Positions 1-12,343 of a stretch of DNA of 64,000 nucleotides are shown here, piece by piece. Location of the stretch: positions 17,849,002 through 17,913,001 of the forward strand of contig NC_045148.1 of the NCBI RefSeq assembly GCF_008831285.2. The letters are read 5' to 3'. Position numbers and translations under genes: made by a program. Under the pieces are notes generated by a model, which searched no databases, had not been told where the DNA came from, and saw only the letters and a program-made list of their open reading frames with translations. The stretch is from Nymphaea colorata. Lineage: Eukaryota; Streptophyta; Magnoliopsida; Nymphaeales; Nymphaeaceae. Positions within the stretch are counted from its first letter, which is position 1. Every line of letters starts with the position of its first letter.

Positions 1-675
1 GTTCCCTTTCTTGCCATATACCTCAAATCAGTTTTCAGATTTAGGAATCCACAATACGCCCCCAAGTTTTGCTTATAGCTATCGAATGAGGGCCTGATAA
101 TGAAGGTTTGACATCTTAGAACGTGTGTAAACTTGTTATCATGCAATGTACCCTTTTAGGTTGGAAAGAAGAGATACCACTTTCTCTTCTCCCCATATTA
201 ACTGGATCTTAAATAAAATTTAGGAGCCAAGGGTAAAAGATGGGCTTCTACTGAATAGTTGCGAGCAAGATTTGGGTCAATCATGGTTTGTAATTCAGCG
301 CTATTTTTCAAAATTACGTCCAAAGGAGTAGGATCTTAAACAAAAATTGTATACATATAAAAGGTCGACAGAAGGCAGATCCCTTAATTTTTTGTTAAAT
401 ATGAATACTAATACGTTCATAAATAGCAACTTAGTATGAAACATGGATTAACTGAAGTTGCTTTTATAAGAAATATGATTCTTCTGCTGCCAAAAATTTA
501 ATGTCGTAAAAGCCATTAATTATTCAAAAAAATGGTTAGATTAATGCATATTTCTTGTCAAATCACATTTAAGATCATAACTACAGAGTTAGATTGCACA
601 AACAATTACTTTCATGGTAGATTTTAAGGTGTGTGGTATTTTGTCACAAATTAAGTGGTCTTGGATTAATGCCCA

Positions 676-678
<3 letters not shown>

Positions 679-747
<69 letters not shown>
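679..747. repeat. (TA)n microsatellite
   Basis: Uninterrupted TA dinucleotide run of about 69 bp. It yields a spurious tyrosine/isoleucine reading frame on the minus strand. Confidence 0.95.
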
Positions 748-750
<3 letters not shown>

Positions 751-910
751 GGCGATATTCCAATCTATGAGTTGCATGATCTTATTTACATGTGTGTGCG
801 TGTGAGAGAGAGGAAGAACAGTTTTTAACAAATCAAACAACTACTTTGTTTTTCTCTTTGGTTATGAAATGTTCAAGAGATGAGCATTTATAAGAACAGA
901 GTTGTTAGGA

Positions 911-924
911 TTATATATATATAC

Positions 925-962
<38 letters not shown>
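911..962. repeat. (TA)n-(GT)n compound microsatellite
   Basis: TA repeats from about 911 to 933 pass directly into GT repeats to 962, followed by a CT-rich tract near 1037-1070. Confidence 0.95.
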
Positions 963-1151
963 TCCTCCCAGCCTTCTTGTGCTTTTTGTATTTGTACATT
1001 TCTCTGCCAATCTATGCTAAAATTGGACCAGCTGACTCTCTCTCTCTCCCCCATCTTTCTCTTTCCTCCTCTCTTTTTTGTATTTCGTACTTTTGTAGAC
1101 GATTTGCTCCAATTTTGTGGTCAATACTGTTGAAAACATTCAATTCTGCAG

Positions 1152-2186
1152 CGTGATATGGCCTCCAAGCTGGATGATGCGGTTAAGTACATGAAATCAC
1201 TGCAGCTGCAACTTCAAGTAAGCCACCTAATTATTTTAAATTACTCAAGACATCAGTTGTATTTTTAAATGTTCGTTTGAATATTCAGTTCGTTTTACTA
1301 GCATCAGTCACCATGCGAATATGTGATACGCCAATTAATTTTTCTTACGTTGCTCTTAGGCTTTCTATATTCTGTGGCGGTTTTCATGACAACCTTAATT
1401 GATATTAACACGTACAATTCCTTGACAAGATGGAATTAAATTATATTAACAGGCGTTGGAAGACTTTTGAACTACTTATTTCGTCATTTCCTTATCTTCT
1501 GGTTCCTTTTCTTTTTCCAACTAACAAATTCGAAATGATCTTTAGGTTCTTGGACTCTTAGATGTCTATATTTTTTTAATCCGTATGCTATTGCTTTACC
1601 ATCCACCCCCTGAATTGAAGGTGTGAAGAGTTCAATACTCGTGGATGCATACATTTGCAAAAGCTTAATAGTTAGTAGGGATTCATGAACAAGCCATAGT
1701 CATACTACCCAAAAAAAAAGCCATTTAGTAACCTTTTCTTGGTCTCTCATTCTCTCTCTCTTTCAACTTGGTAACTTGTAGAAGTCCTTTCGTCTCCAAG
1801 AATATTAGGCTATGCGATTGCAGAGGAGCCTAGAATGCTGCGCTTGGATTTCGGCTGGGTTCACCGGTCAAGGGTACCTCTGGCGTTACCTTCAGTTACC
1901 GTCACCACTGGGCCAATTAGGAACGCTCCAGGCATTCAATTTTGGCGGTGGACCGGTGGATCCATTCCTTCCACAGCGCGACCCTATTTCTGCTTCAACA
2001 CCTGCGCATGGCCAGACTTCATCACCATCACTTTTCCTAATGCTGCCCAATCCTTCACAGGCATATCATGTCCCCATCAGCTTAAGCTTTGCACCGTCCA
2101 CGCATCATCACCAAATGACGAAAACGCAGGCGGCCAGGTACTTCAATTTGATTTGCTCAATCTTGTCTCCGGCCAATTTTATCTAG
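1152..2186 (+). CDS. bHLH transcription factor, PIF/UNE10-like, 3' exons only (5' end outside window)
   Basis: Two exons are supported. The first, 1152-1217, follows a CAG acceptor, ends at GTAAG, and is exactly 66 bp (22 codons). It reads RDMASKLDDAVKYMKSLQLQ plus two residues, which is the second helix of a bHLH domain. In PIF/SPATULA/UNE10-type (group VII) genes this helix is known to lie on its own 66-bp phase-0 exon. A candidate last exon, 1824-2186, opens after GATTGCAG, stays open in phase 0 for 120 codons and ends in TAG. It is rich in Pro, Ser, Gln and His, like PIF-type tails, but I cannot match it to a named protein. The basic region and helix 1 must lie left of the window. Met replaces the usual Lys in the DKAS segment, so altered dimerisation or early decay is possible. 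The gene faces the related gene at 6748-9781 tail to tail. A lone relict exon is the alternative. Confidence 0.6.
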
Positions 2187-3180
2187 GCTAGCTCTTGGCT
2201 TTCTATAGTCCTCCGAGTGCTTATATATTGAACAAATCTACAGCGTTTGCCTTTCCTAGCAAATATACTGTAGGTAATGGATCCACAAACTTTTTAATCA
2301 AATGAAATGGAAAACTTTCAGAAATTTCATAAATTTCTGTTGCCATGCATATTTAGTTGATAGTTATTCCAATTGTCATTCATGATCTGGTTAGTCTGTA
2401 AGCGTGTAATACATTATCAGCAGAAATTTTGGCGTTTCATCCGCATTCTCTCCAGTTGTTCAGGGTTCTCACTAATGGCGGGCCAAGCAAGCTGAGGATA
2501 CTCCGTCATGTCAAAGACTCCACAAGGCCCAAATCCTCATGAGAAGTGGGATTCATCCGCAGCCTATGGCATGTCAAGAAACATAGGACTTTATAGTTAG
2601 TCATGAAATCTACGACCCATAAGCTTTCCCTGTATATTTCATGAGCAATAAAGGACTTTATAATAAAGGGCCACCATCACGGCCACTCCTAACTTCATAT
2701 TTCAGTCGGGCCTCGCCAGCTTCAACTGTTGGCAGCAAGTTGAGGAGTTCAAATCTTGGGAGATGAAACTCAGACCATAATCCACAGAGCAGGGCAAGGA
2801 CGCTTCCCACCATAACGATTCTAAATCGTCTTTTCCAACCACGGTTATTGGAGATGACACTAAACTTAGAAGGGATGATACTAGCAACATATAGTTTGAG
2901 AAATACTAGCATGTCATTTTATTAATTAGCACTTATCTCTTTTAACTTTCTGGTAGGTACTTGTGTGATTTCACTAAAAGAAATGGTTTCTTAATTAGCT
3001 GAAAATTTAACCTTAAGTGGGAACTAATTTAAAGCACGTCAAGGAATGGCCAGAGTGAAGGTTCTTGCAGCTGAAGAAAGTTGGATTCAACTGGTAGAAG
3101 CCAAGTATTGAGACAACGGCTTGTCGACTTGCGGGTAGAATTGCAGAATGTCATGGACTTGGAAGGGAGTCTTGTGGGCG
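2187..3180. other. No gene recognised
   Basis: This holds the probable 3' flank of the first bHLH gene, with AT-rich sequence after it. Short open frames on the minus strand near 2.66-2.91 kb show no recognisable domain. Confidence 0.5.
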
Positions 3181-3189
3181 CGTGGGCGG

Positions 3190-4785
3190 AGGTGAGTCAT
3201 TAAAAAGGAAGGGGGGTCTTAGTATACCTGGAACACTAAGCAACAGAAGTGTGAGGACTGGGAGGGGTTATCCAGGTGAGGTGGTAGAGTAAATGGTGAG
3301 GTCATATTGACACAGGGGTTTGTTGCAGTCATATATACTCGCCTTGGATCAGACATGTTATAAAATAGATGTCCCTGAGTGAGGAAGAAGACAAACTGGT
3401 GTGAGGAGAGTTATAGGTAGTGAAAATGAGGAAAGCGAGGCGATTCCGCATGTGAATATTGTTAATTTTGGGATATCGTTGGCTAGCAGGTGTGTTCTGC
3501 AAAGATCAAGAGGAATCTATTCCTCAGATGCAAGGTGGTGGTAAAGGTATTGAAATATCTGGCGAATATATGTAACGTCGGTCGGATTTCATGAGAATGA
3601 ATGGAGGAGGCAATTGCTTGCGGCAGAGAAGAACCTTTAAAGAGGCTTGGGGAAGGAGAATATAGTAGATGGTTTTTACTTTTTACTATTTGGAATATTT
3701 GGAAGAGGATACTGCACTGCAGGTTCATGAGGAGTCAAGGATATGGAAGGATAAGGAGGTCATGAGCATTTGGGAAGATGTTTGGAATGTATATTGCAAT
3801 GCCACATGGATGGAAAAAAGGAAGAATGATCAGATCCATGGCTATTATTTGGCAGAACAGATTGTATCATTCAGTCTGTGTGCATGATGTGTGCATTTAT
3901 AGTGAAGTCGAGGAATCAAGGTGTTACATTTGCAGGTTAAGGTGCTCTGCAAACTTCACAGCCGGGATGTAGAGGAGTTCAATTGCTAAAATGGTCGGGA
4001 AACTGGCCCTGCAAAGTGTTGTATATGCATGGTATGAGGGTCTTTCAAGTGGAGAAGGAAATTGAACCAATGCATAAGGTCCCATTGCGGTGGTGGTATG
4101 GGAAGAAATGTTCTGCAAAATTGAAACTATAAGTTTCTGTTAAGGAACTATAACCCCGTGAGGAGTTGAGGATGTGGTGTAGGGGAACAGAGATTAACAC
4201 ACTGGTGTTTTGGGACTATGTTCCAACGGATAGGGACCCATATGCCTCTTCGGCGTTATGATATTTACAACAAGATTCGACCTAAGGGAGAGACAGATGG
4301 TTTGGTGAAAGCCCTGTGGAAGACAGGAGCTATTCTCCGGTTTGAATGGTCCAGTTATCTTGCTTTACTAGAAAGATTACTGACTTTGGACAGGCTTCAA
4401 AGGATGGGTGTGAAACTAGCCGATAGATGCCCTATTTGTCGAAGGGAACTGGAAGCTAATAGGCATGTGGCCCTTGGTTGTGAGGGTATAAGACCAATTT
4501 GGCATATGCGAGAGGCGAGACTTGACAAGAAAACTCGGTTTAAGTCTTCCATAGGGAAACCTGGGCGTGATGTAGGAAGTAGTGACTCAAATGGAAGCGG
4601 TTGGTGATGTGTTGGTTATTAGCTTTTCCCATGGCTATATGGTGTGCATGGAAACACCGTAATGCAATTTGTCATGATAATATAGGGGAAAATAATAGAA
4701 ATCCTGGTGGGGATGCTAGAAATCCTGGTGGGCGTCTGTGGGGGTATTTGAAGAACTTGTTCTGTAATTCCTCATGGGAGTGAAG
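3190..4785 (+). mobile_element. Decayed LINE (non-LTR retrotransposon) 3' end with RT zinc-binding region
   Basis: Around 3200 a frame reads KGGLSIPGTLSNRS, resembling the conserved KKEGGLGI region late in plant LINE reverse transcriptases. At 4218-4607 the frame contains LTLDRLQRMGV followed by CPIC, eight residues, H, four residues and C, then GIRPIW. This is the zf-RVT domain found at the end of plant LINE ORF2. An adjoining frame at 4601-4720 has WLLAFPMAIWCAWKHRNAI, matching the W-x-I-W-K-x-RN segment that follows zf-RVT. Frameshifts and stops break the region, so it is a pseudogene fragment. No poly(A) tail or target duplication was found. The family names are known biology; the boundaries are my estimate. 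Confidence 0.6.
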
Positions 4786-5708
4786 TAGTGAAGAGAGATT
4801 GGGCTTTGGATGCAGTTCTTGATTAGGCCAGACCCTTGGCCAAATTTGAGGGTGAGGAATTGGCGCATCTCTTCTGCTTGCACTCTCAGGAAGGGAATGC
4901 AAAGGCTGGCGGTGATCGTCCCTGGCAATGGGGATTGCTGTGTGTTTGCGACAGTATACTTACTGAAGATGGAGATGGGTTGGGAGACAGACGAGTTCTT
5001 AAATGACATGTTGAAAACCTTTTAGCTCTTAAACGCAAACATTCAAATGCTAGGCGCGTTTACTGAAACTGCAAATTTCTCCTTAAGCTTGTGCTAGTAA
5101 AAGTAGATAAAGTACAGCTAGAAAAAAGGAAAACTGCTGTGCGGTGAGAAGTCCCACTTATAAGCAGAAAAACTCTAAAATTATAGCAGCAGCTTGAGAC
5201 TTCAGAGCATAGCACCACATTATAATGGAAACTGCTATGAGGTGAAGAAATCGCGATCCCGAGGATTGTTGAATTGAGCAGAACTGGATCACCGGTAAGT
5301 GATTTAAGTGTTATCCAGCAGACTGCTCTGTCACCTTGTTAATGTTTATATCCACATTGAACCCCCTTCAGGCTGCAACCCTGATCTGCGCATATGTCCT
5401 TCCTGAAACCCTGCTTTGTCCACAGCAAGCCAATGAGCAAATGACGTGGTTATATGAAGGCTGTTCAGTTTAGCCTGCCAAAAGCCAAAACAAAAGCGCT
5501 TCTAAGTTCTAGGCTGAGAGAGAGAGAGTGCGTGCCTGAGCCTCCCATGGTTTCCAAGAGTAACAACTTGTTGGTAGTGCACATAGAAAGACGAGTATGG
5601 AAGGACAAGCAGCCAGATTAGACTCCATGTTTGGATGATCCTTAATTTTGTTATCGTTTCTGGTGGGAGTCTGCCTAATAATCGCCATCTAGGTAATCAC
5701 ACACACAC

Positions 5709-5752
<44 letters not shown>

Positions 5753-6747
5753 GGAGAGAGGGAGAGCTTACCGATCGTCCGTTTAAACTCTTCTCTTGTT
5801 ACCTGTTCCGCCTGCACAGAAAGTAATCAGCTAAGAGTAAGATCAACAGAAGAAGATCTTGGTAAATGCCAAAAAACATGAAAATGTGTTTTTTTATGTC
5901 TTTTTTGGCATTTTTTTCATTTTTGGAGTCGTTTCTGAAAAGACGGTTTTTCGGCTGACCTAGTATAAAACGGCTTTCTTTTTCTTTTCTTTTTTTTCCA
6001 AAAAACGGGTGAAGTATTTGCAAGAGATAACAGAAATGTTTGGGTGGTTTCGCAAGTGGCACCACATAATCTAGGTTTTGGTTGGGAACCAGAAATGAGA
6101 TCATGAGAGGGAGATAGGTGTGAAAATGGAGACGTAGATTGAAGAAGATGGTGGAGAACTTCAGGAGGCTGTAGCTGGAAATCTGGAAGAGAGTGCAATC
6201 TCCTTTCCGATTGCCCCAACTAATTTCTACTCCTATCTTCCAATTCCGAAGGCCCAACCATGAAAAGCTTGCAACATCCCTCTTCTTCTTGGGTCAGCTC
6301 AGATAAAGAGAGCTTTTTCAGCCTCTTGCCACCTATTGGTTAGACTACTTGTGCCAAGTTTGAAGGCAATATTTGGTTAAAACAAAAGTATTTCCTGCCA
6401 TTAGGTTTGGGATGGTTGAAGATTAATGGATAAACTTCAAAAACTTGTTCTCTTCAATGAGAGACTGTTTTTTGGGGTGAAACAGGATACAAACATGAAT
6501 AAGAAGTTAATAAAAAAAACTCTGGTTCTTGCTCTGCATTAGGAAGAATGACTCCAACCATTGGCCTGTCTAAGATGACGTTTGATTTCAGCATCAGAAT
6601 ATATTTGTTCAACTAGTTTTGACTAACTGAAGTCAGGTTAATAATTGCACCACCCAGAAACCGACCATAAATCTTATCCTTCGACGCCTGCGCACCAGTT
6701 AAAGGACATTTGTGCCTTTTCTGTCATCGTAATCGCCATCCATCTGT
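4786..6747. other. No gene recognised; contains TA/GA microsatellite
   Basis: AT-rich, with only short unsupported frames. The compound repeat lies at 5700-5766. The part near 6700 is the 3' flank of the minus-strand bHLH gene. Confidence 0.5.
5700..5766. repeat. (CA)n-(TA)n-(GA)n compound microsatellite
   Basis: Short CA, then TA, then GA runs in succession. Confidence 0.9.
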
Positions 6748-9700
6748 TCACTTGGTCTTATCGATCAAGGAAATGCCTACCTGCAGCCTGGGTGCCAGAG
6801 TCTGATTGGAAGCCTCAGAAGGAATCACGAATGAAGGAGCAAGTGCTTCCACGTTGAAGTTCATCGCAGAGGCATGAGTTGATCCAGGAATCGGCATCTG
6901 TAATGGTGAGAATTCAAGAGCTGGAGCGCTTGAAACCAGGGGCTGAGGCTGAGTAGTTAGGAAAGGAATGCAGCAGTGGCAGCTCATATCATGCAGCCCA
7001 TGTCCGAAACTACACATTCCTTCGTGGGCAGAGTGCCTGATACCAGACATATGATGAGGAAGCTGCCGAGCGTGTTCACCAGCATCAGGTGAAAACAACT
7101 GTGGAGTTTGAACTCTACGCCACTGTGACAGAATCTGCTCGAAAACGGAAACATAATTAAATTACTAAATTATTAACAGCACATATAGAATCCTGGATCA
7201 ATTTAGAGACCAGGATGAAGGGGCTGTTTGGATTGTCTGCAGCTGCTTTATACTTTTGCATTTTATAGTTTGCTGTACTAGTGATTACCCGTCTAATCTT
7301 TTGGTTCTTTATCTTTGACCGACAGACTAAAGTGGATACAGAAATGGAAAGAACTAAAGCACAGCGTAGAAGGTAACAAGCTATGTAGCTGCTACTTCCA
7401 AGTTCCAACTGTTCCTTCACGTGGAAGAGTGTTTAGTCAGTAGTAAACAATTAGCTACTTAATTAACATGAGGTTTTCTTTGCATCTTTCAACCGAATCT
7501 ACCAGATCCTTACAGTAATTTTCCTTGCCAAGGAAGGTTTGAATTGAGTGTGAATCTCAAAAAAGGGAAAGAGGCTTACTTGAGCCTGATGCTGTAGGGA
7601 CTTTATATGCTCAATCACATCATCCAGCATAGAGACTTTATCACGCTGATGAAAGTGCAACAAACAAACTCATATAAGTACTCCAGAATCTAGATCAACA
7701 TGTCAATAGAGAAATCTTGACAGGTTCAAACTTGATTTTACTTTTCCATAGTGAAGCCGCTCATTTTAATCTAAATCTGTCCGAGATTGCAAACTGAACA
7801 AAAGCTGAGCATGAAAGAGACTGCGACCAAGCCAATAAATTCAAGCGAATAAAAATGAAGAACAAGCTAGCAAGACCCATCCAGATATTAAGAAAACCTT
7901 CTGCTTTACATCTTCCTTTTGAAGGATTGAAACTTTCTGACCTGCCATAAGAACTCTTATCTTTTCATGGCATGATAAATTGAAGAGATGCTAGATTTTA
8001 TGGTGGTTGATTACCTTTATCCTTATTGAAGATTTTCCGTACTTTAGCTGTTATTGAATTTTGTAATTCTCCTTCCTGCATTTTTGGTTTCTGGGAGCAG
8101 GTAAGTTATATATTCACAGTTTCTAAAACGAAGATAGCGTTATCTTTTGTTGTTTATATTAGCAAGACATGCATGCAACCTGATCTTTTAAAAGCCGTTT
8201 GGCACCAGAAACAAATTATGCTGTCTACTGAAACTGCCCCAAAAATTGATGCAGATTCATGGAACCCTGTAACATTGTGTTCCATGAATCTACCCCAATT
8301 TTTGGGGCAAAATCATGGTACAGTAGCAATCTGTTATGGGTGGGGCACCAGCAACAAAATGTTACTTTCATGGAAACATGCCAAAAAATTGAGGTAAATT
8401 CATGAAACCCTGTGTCATAGTGTTCCATGAATCTGCCCAACAATTTTGGGGCAGAATCATGGGATAGTAGCAATCTGTTATGGTGAGAAATGACTTTTTA
8501 ACGCACTACTCTCAGAATACCAGATTTAAATATGTACGCCTCTGCTTCCAGGCTTGTACCAGGTCTTTGGCCGATTTCTGTCCAGGCCCGCTCTATTGGT
8601 GGTGGACTTCAATCTAGCAGAACAATGGGGGATAGTTCTAAATTTAATGCGGCCGTCTCATATTTCTAATGACTACACTCTAAAATTAATATGGTTACCT
8701 GTTCTTCATTATCCTGATCTAACTAGCAAGGAAATTAAAAAAAAAAAAAAAAAAAAAGTTGCACAAAGATGACCATTAAGACTTGCATGCAACCACAAGC
8801 CATGGCGGGCAAAGAGTGTTACGTAACGAGTTTCTACTAGGGCCCATTCATCTCACCTTGTGCGAACTTGGTACAAGATTGTGCAACGTCTTTATCCTCT
8901 CACTGATCCTCTCCCGCCGTTTCTATCAGACATCCACAAGCCATGGCAGGCAAAGCCATGAAAAGAAGTGATCAGAAAACTGGCAATTGATTTTTACATA
9001 TAATACAGGTAAAGAGGCCCTCGATCACAAGGGGCACCCGTCTGGTCAGGTGGTGCCATGGAATTTATGGTTCCAAGAGAGAGTCTGGTCATACGGCAAC
9101 CACAGACGGGCTCGACCAGCTTCCTAGTCCCTTGTGTAGTTCATTCTCGTAGAAAGAGTAAGTTGAGAATAATTAAAGACCTTTTTTGCTACTAAAACTA
9201 CTCACCTTCTCTGTCAGATTGTGAACCTCAGTGGCCCTCTGCCGCTTCCTTGGGCCACCTGGTTTCCCATTCTCGGTGGAAAAATCTCCAGAGTCCTATA
9301 ATTCAACGAACTTAATTTCGAAGCCAGAGAAGATTGAAATGACTTGGTCATTCTCTGCTTCTCTTTGAAAAAAACAAACGAATTATCTAATTGACAACTA
9401 AGTTTGCTTTTATACCTTGCTCTGTGAACCTTGGCCGCTTGAGCGCCCTGCCTTAGCATCACTACTCTCGGTTAAAGCCTGAAGACTATTGGCATCAGTT
9501 TGTGGCAGAGCAGGCAACGTGTAGAGGTGACTGACCTGTGACTGCACCCACTGAATGGGGAGTCCATCTAATGGCCCCTCTGCTAAGTCCATAGCAGAGA
9601 AGAGGAAAGCATGGGAGGGGTCTAAGAATGGGCCGTCGCCAACATAACTGGCACCGGCACTGCCTCGGCCTGCCAAACCCGTCTCATGTGCTGACACTGT

Positions 9701-9781
9701 GGGTGATGGAAAAAGCTGATCCGTGGAGTCTCCAGTAGCATTGCCACCATCAAATCCCCACATGGCTGCCAAATTGTTCAT
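6748..9781 (-). CDS. bHLH transcription factor, PIF/SPATULA/UNE10-like (group VII), five exons
   Basis: All exons join in phase 0: 9416-9781, 9206-9295, 8857-8922, 7580-7645 and 6748-7134, giving 230 residues. Exon 2 ends with the basic region KRQRATEVHNLTEK. Exon 3 (66 bp) encodes KRRERISERIKTLHNLVPSS, which continues the basic region and forms helix 1. Exon 4 (66 bp) encodes RDKVSMLDDVIEHIKSLQHQ, the loop end and helix 2. The His, Glu and Arg residues that contact an E-box/G-box are present, so this should be a nuclear DNA-binding dimeric factor. The 66-bp exons match the known gene structure of this group. The last exon starts ILSQWRRVQ, like the ILSMG that follows the domain in PIF-type proteins, and is His-, Met- and Pro-rich. 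The start at 9781 (MNNLAAMW) is preferred; an in-frame ATG at 9862 is possible. I cannot see a convincing phytochrome-binding motif, so the exact subgroup is open. Confidence 0.8.
8237..8451. repeat. Two tandem hairpin units (MITE-like) inside the bHLH intron
   Basis: Unit 1 has near-perfect 29-bp inverted arms at 8237-8265 and 8279-8307, ending in the palindrome CCCCAATTTTTGGGG. Unit 2 repeats the pattern with more divergence at 8381-8408 and 8422-8451. Both are followed by the same sequence, TAGTAGCAATCTGTTATGG or close to it, so this is a direct duplication of a hairpin. It lies in the intron between helix 1 and helix 2. Confidence 0.75.
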
Positions 9782-9862
9782 GCCAACAGAGGAGCGATGT
9801 TGGAGGAGAAAGAAATGCCAAGAGAGGAAGCAGATCGAATTGGGAACGTTCGATAAGAACAT

Positions 9863-10002
9863 AGACAGCGCTGGTTAGCATGCATATACATATGTGTCAG
9901 TGTGTATAACAGAGCATTAGAGAGAGAGAGAGATCATACAGCATACTGTGGGTGCTTTTCACATTAAGATTGTAATTTTTATAAATCTATAATGCCTACT
10001 CA
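9863..10002. promoter_or_regulatory. 5' flank of the minus-strand bHLH gene
   Basis: Sequence immediately upstream of the bHLH start, with a short GA run (9919-9932). I see no confident TATA box. Promoter assignment is by position only. Confidence 0.3.
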
Positions 10003-10335
10003 CAAAAAAACGTATTTTTTAAAAAATACGATAAATAATATAGCCGCTTAAAACTTAAAAAGAAAACCTCTGTTTTTTTTAAGAAAAAAAAACATTAAAA
10101 TGAAAACAATGGGAAAAAACCCTAGTTTTTTTCACATTTTTTTTACGTTTTTTCTTTTTTTTCACTTTTTTTTTACTGTCAAACTGTTTTTTCCATTTTC
10201 TAATTTTTATTGACAAATCCACTTATTTTTTAATGTTCGTAATATTAGTTTCTCATTTATTTTATTTTTTAAATTTTTTAAAAATTGAGTCATTTTTGTT
10301 TGAACTCACCACATTATACTAGAAAAAAAAAAAAA
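10003..10335 (+). repeat. T-rich dispersed repeat, copy 1
   Basis: A T- and A-homopolymer-rich block that shares ordered landmarks with 52355-52700. Both have CTAATTTTTATT, then TTATTTTATTTTT-like sequence followed by AAATTTTTTAAAAA, then AACTC(A/G)CC and an ATTATA(C/A)TAG end. The shared order over more than 300 bp argues for one repeat family rather than chance low complexity. Confidence 0.6.
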
Positions 10336-12292
10336 AAACTTTTTGTGACTATGATGTATAGTATAATTGTGATGTTCATTTTTCAAGAGTCAAAAATCAA
10401 CACAAATCAAAATTTTCATCGTGAATTAGACTTTACGAGCATTTAAAGGTAAATGGTCGAACCTTCAAAGCTAATAAAATCCCATACACATTGAGAAAAC
10501 ATGGATTTTTATGTTCATTTCGGCACGAGATCACTCCTTTACCATTATTTTTGCACACACCTATTTGATTACTACTTATGCCTTAACTGGTGGCTAAGAT
10601 CCATTTTGGCAGGTACGTTCAGTTATAAAGGACACATAAAAAACCAAAATGTAGATCGATTTTTTAATTCTATGGATAAGCAAGTGTGCTTCATGCCTCA
10701 GTTAAAAAAAAAAAAAAAAATAGAAGACCGAGGTGTTCATCAACTTATGAATGTTGAACTGAATCTCTTCAAACTTTGGCTCAAACATTACATTTAAGGA
10801 ATTTTAGTTTGAATATTATAAACTTAAGTAATCCAGCTGACACATGCCGCCGCAACCTGCAGGGAGAAGGAATCCAGCCAACACTGTGACACATGCAAAT
10901 ATGGTCAAATCTTTAGAGACCGCCAGAATCCAGCAGCAGCTAAGGCGTCAGCTGGCGGCTGGTTAGTGATCGATGTATAAAGATTTTTAATTTTTAACCA
11001 TCAGTCGAACAAAACACGGCATTGCTGGAGTCAAGTATACTTTCCACTGCTTAACAGTTTCCGAAGATTGGCGTGTGACGCAAACATAAGATAAAAGGGT
11101 GTTCAGATTTAGATCAGAAAAGGGAAGGGCGACGCGGTGTTGAGATCAAGAATGGCCCCATGCATAACGAAAGGCATGGAGACTGACAGGCGTTTGCCTG
11201 GCGGAGCGGCATCTCATCGGCTGACTTCGCCACCTATCAACCGGCCACTTCCAGCAAGTCATGTCATCGCATGAGGTTGATGCAACTTTCGCTAAAAAGA
11301 ATCCAAAATTACATCAAGACAGACATCAGACTTAAGGCTGGTGACTCCACTCATCCTCACTCTCTGCTAATGCTCTTCTGTCTTTTGTTTTGAAATGGCG
11401 GGCGCATGATTTATGTTAATTTACCAGTGTGGGGCTCCTATATATAGCGATGGTTGTAGAATATTAATGGAGAACCAGACAATAAAGACCGATCGAACTC
11501 ATAAGAGAGAGTAAAGAGTGGTGTTTGAATCAAAAGACGGCAAAGAATTGTTATTCTAGAGATCGTTTGGCAACCGTAATACATTGTTACTCATAAATGT
11601 TAAGAAAGGGTTTTGCAAAGCTATTCTGTTTTTTGGAGCCGATTCATGAGACGGTAAGAGGAGTATTGCGGTAGCCAGACAGCTCCTTAAAGTAACGGAA
11701 CTTGAAAATAAAAGAAATTAGTTGGTTCTTTACATTATTCCCAATTAAAACATCTGTCTTTCATTTGAATTAGTTCGTATTCGATTTTAAATGTATGATG
11801 AAATTTGGCTGGGAACGAGGTGTGGACTTGTGTGGGCAACTGCCCACACGACCCAGATAATTCATTGTAGTTATATGCTAGTTCTTAAACATATTTTAAC
11901 TTATTGCATATTTGTGGCCATTAAACTTAAATGTTTTTAACATTAGTACCCTACCCTTCCTCTACAGTGGATGATTTTGTGGCCGCGGTTATGCTCTTTC
12001 GTAATCTCATAAATTTGGTGACCTCAACGCGGGGTGTTGCCGGGTTTTTCTAGATCGGCCGCCGCTGCTCCAATTGGAGGCTCCTGAGCTGTGACGGAAG
12101 CAACCGCCGGAATTTTTGGTATTCCGTTGCAACTTTAGCTTTTTTGCACGCTGGTAGAACCGTAAGTCGGCAGCCTGCAATTAAACTGACCTCTTCACAT
12201 TACCTCCAAAAGTTTTCTTCACTGAGAAGGCATCCCGCGCAACACAATTTCAGAAATTATTTTTCTTCTAAACAATTTTGCGAAAGCAAGGT

Positions 12293-12296
<4 letters not shown>
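10336..12296. other. No gene recognised
   Basis: Only short unsupported open frames. A small palindrome (GTGTGGGCAACTGCCCACAC) lies near 11836. Nothing else could be supported. Confidence 0.5.

Positions 12297-12338
<42 letters not shown>
12297..12338. repeat. (TA)n microsatellite
   Basis: Uninterrupted TA run. Confidence 0.95.

Positions 12339-12343
<5 letters not shown>

Larger units (their letters stand above)
1..1151. other. Window-edge stretch, probably intron of the first bHLH gene
   Basis: I see no exon here. It is AT-rich and holds two microsatellites. Because the exon starting at 1152 needs upstream exons for the basic region and helix 1, and none is visible, this stretch is most simply an intron running off the left edge. 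The equivalent intron of the related minus-strand gene is about 1.2 kb, so the length is plausible. Confidence 0.45.

Noticed and set aside
589-840. Frames with long Tyr-Ile or Arg-Glu runs (also at 12.2, 13.7 and 29.4 kb)
   Set aside because: These are translations of TA and GA microsatellites.
7897-7990. Minus-strand reading HEKIRVLMAGQ as the bHLH helix 1 exon
   Set aside because: It matches only a few positions of helix 1. The exon at 8857-8922 is exactly 66 bp with correct splice sites and a full helix 1, so the first match is chance.
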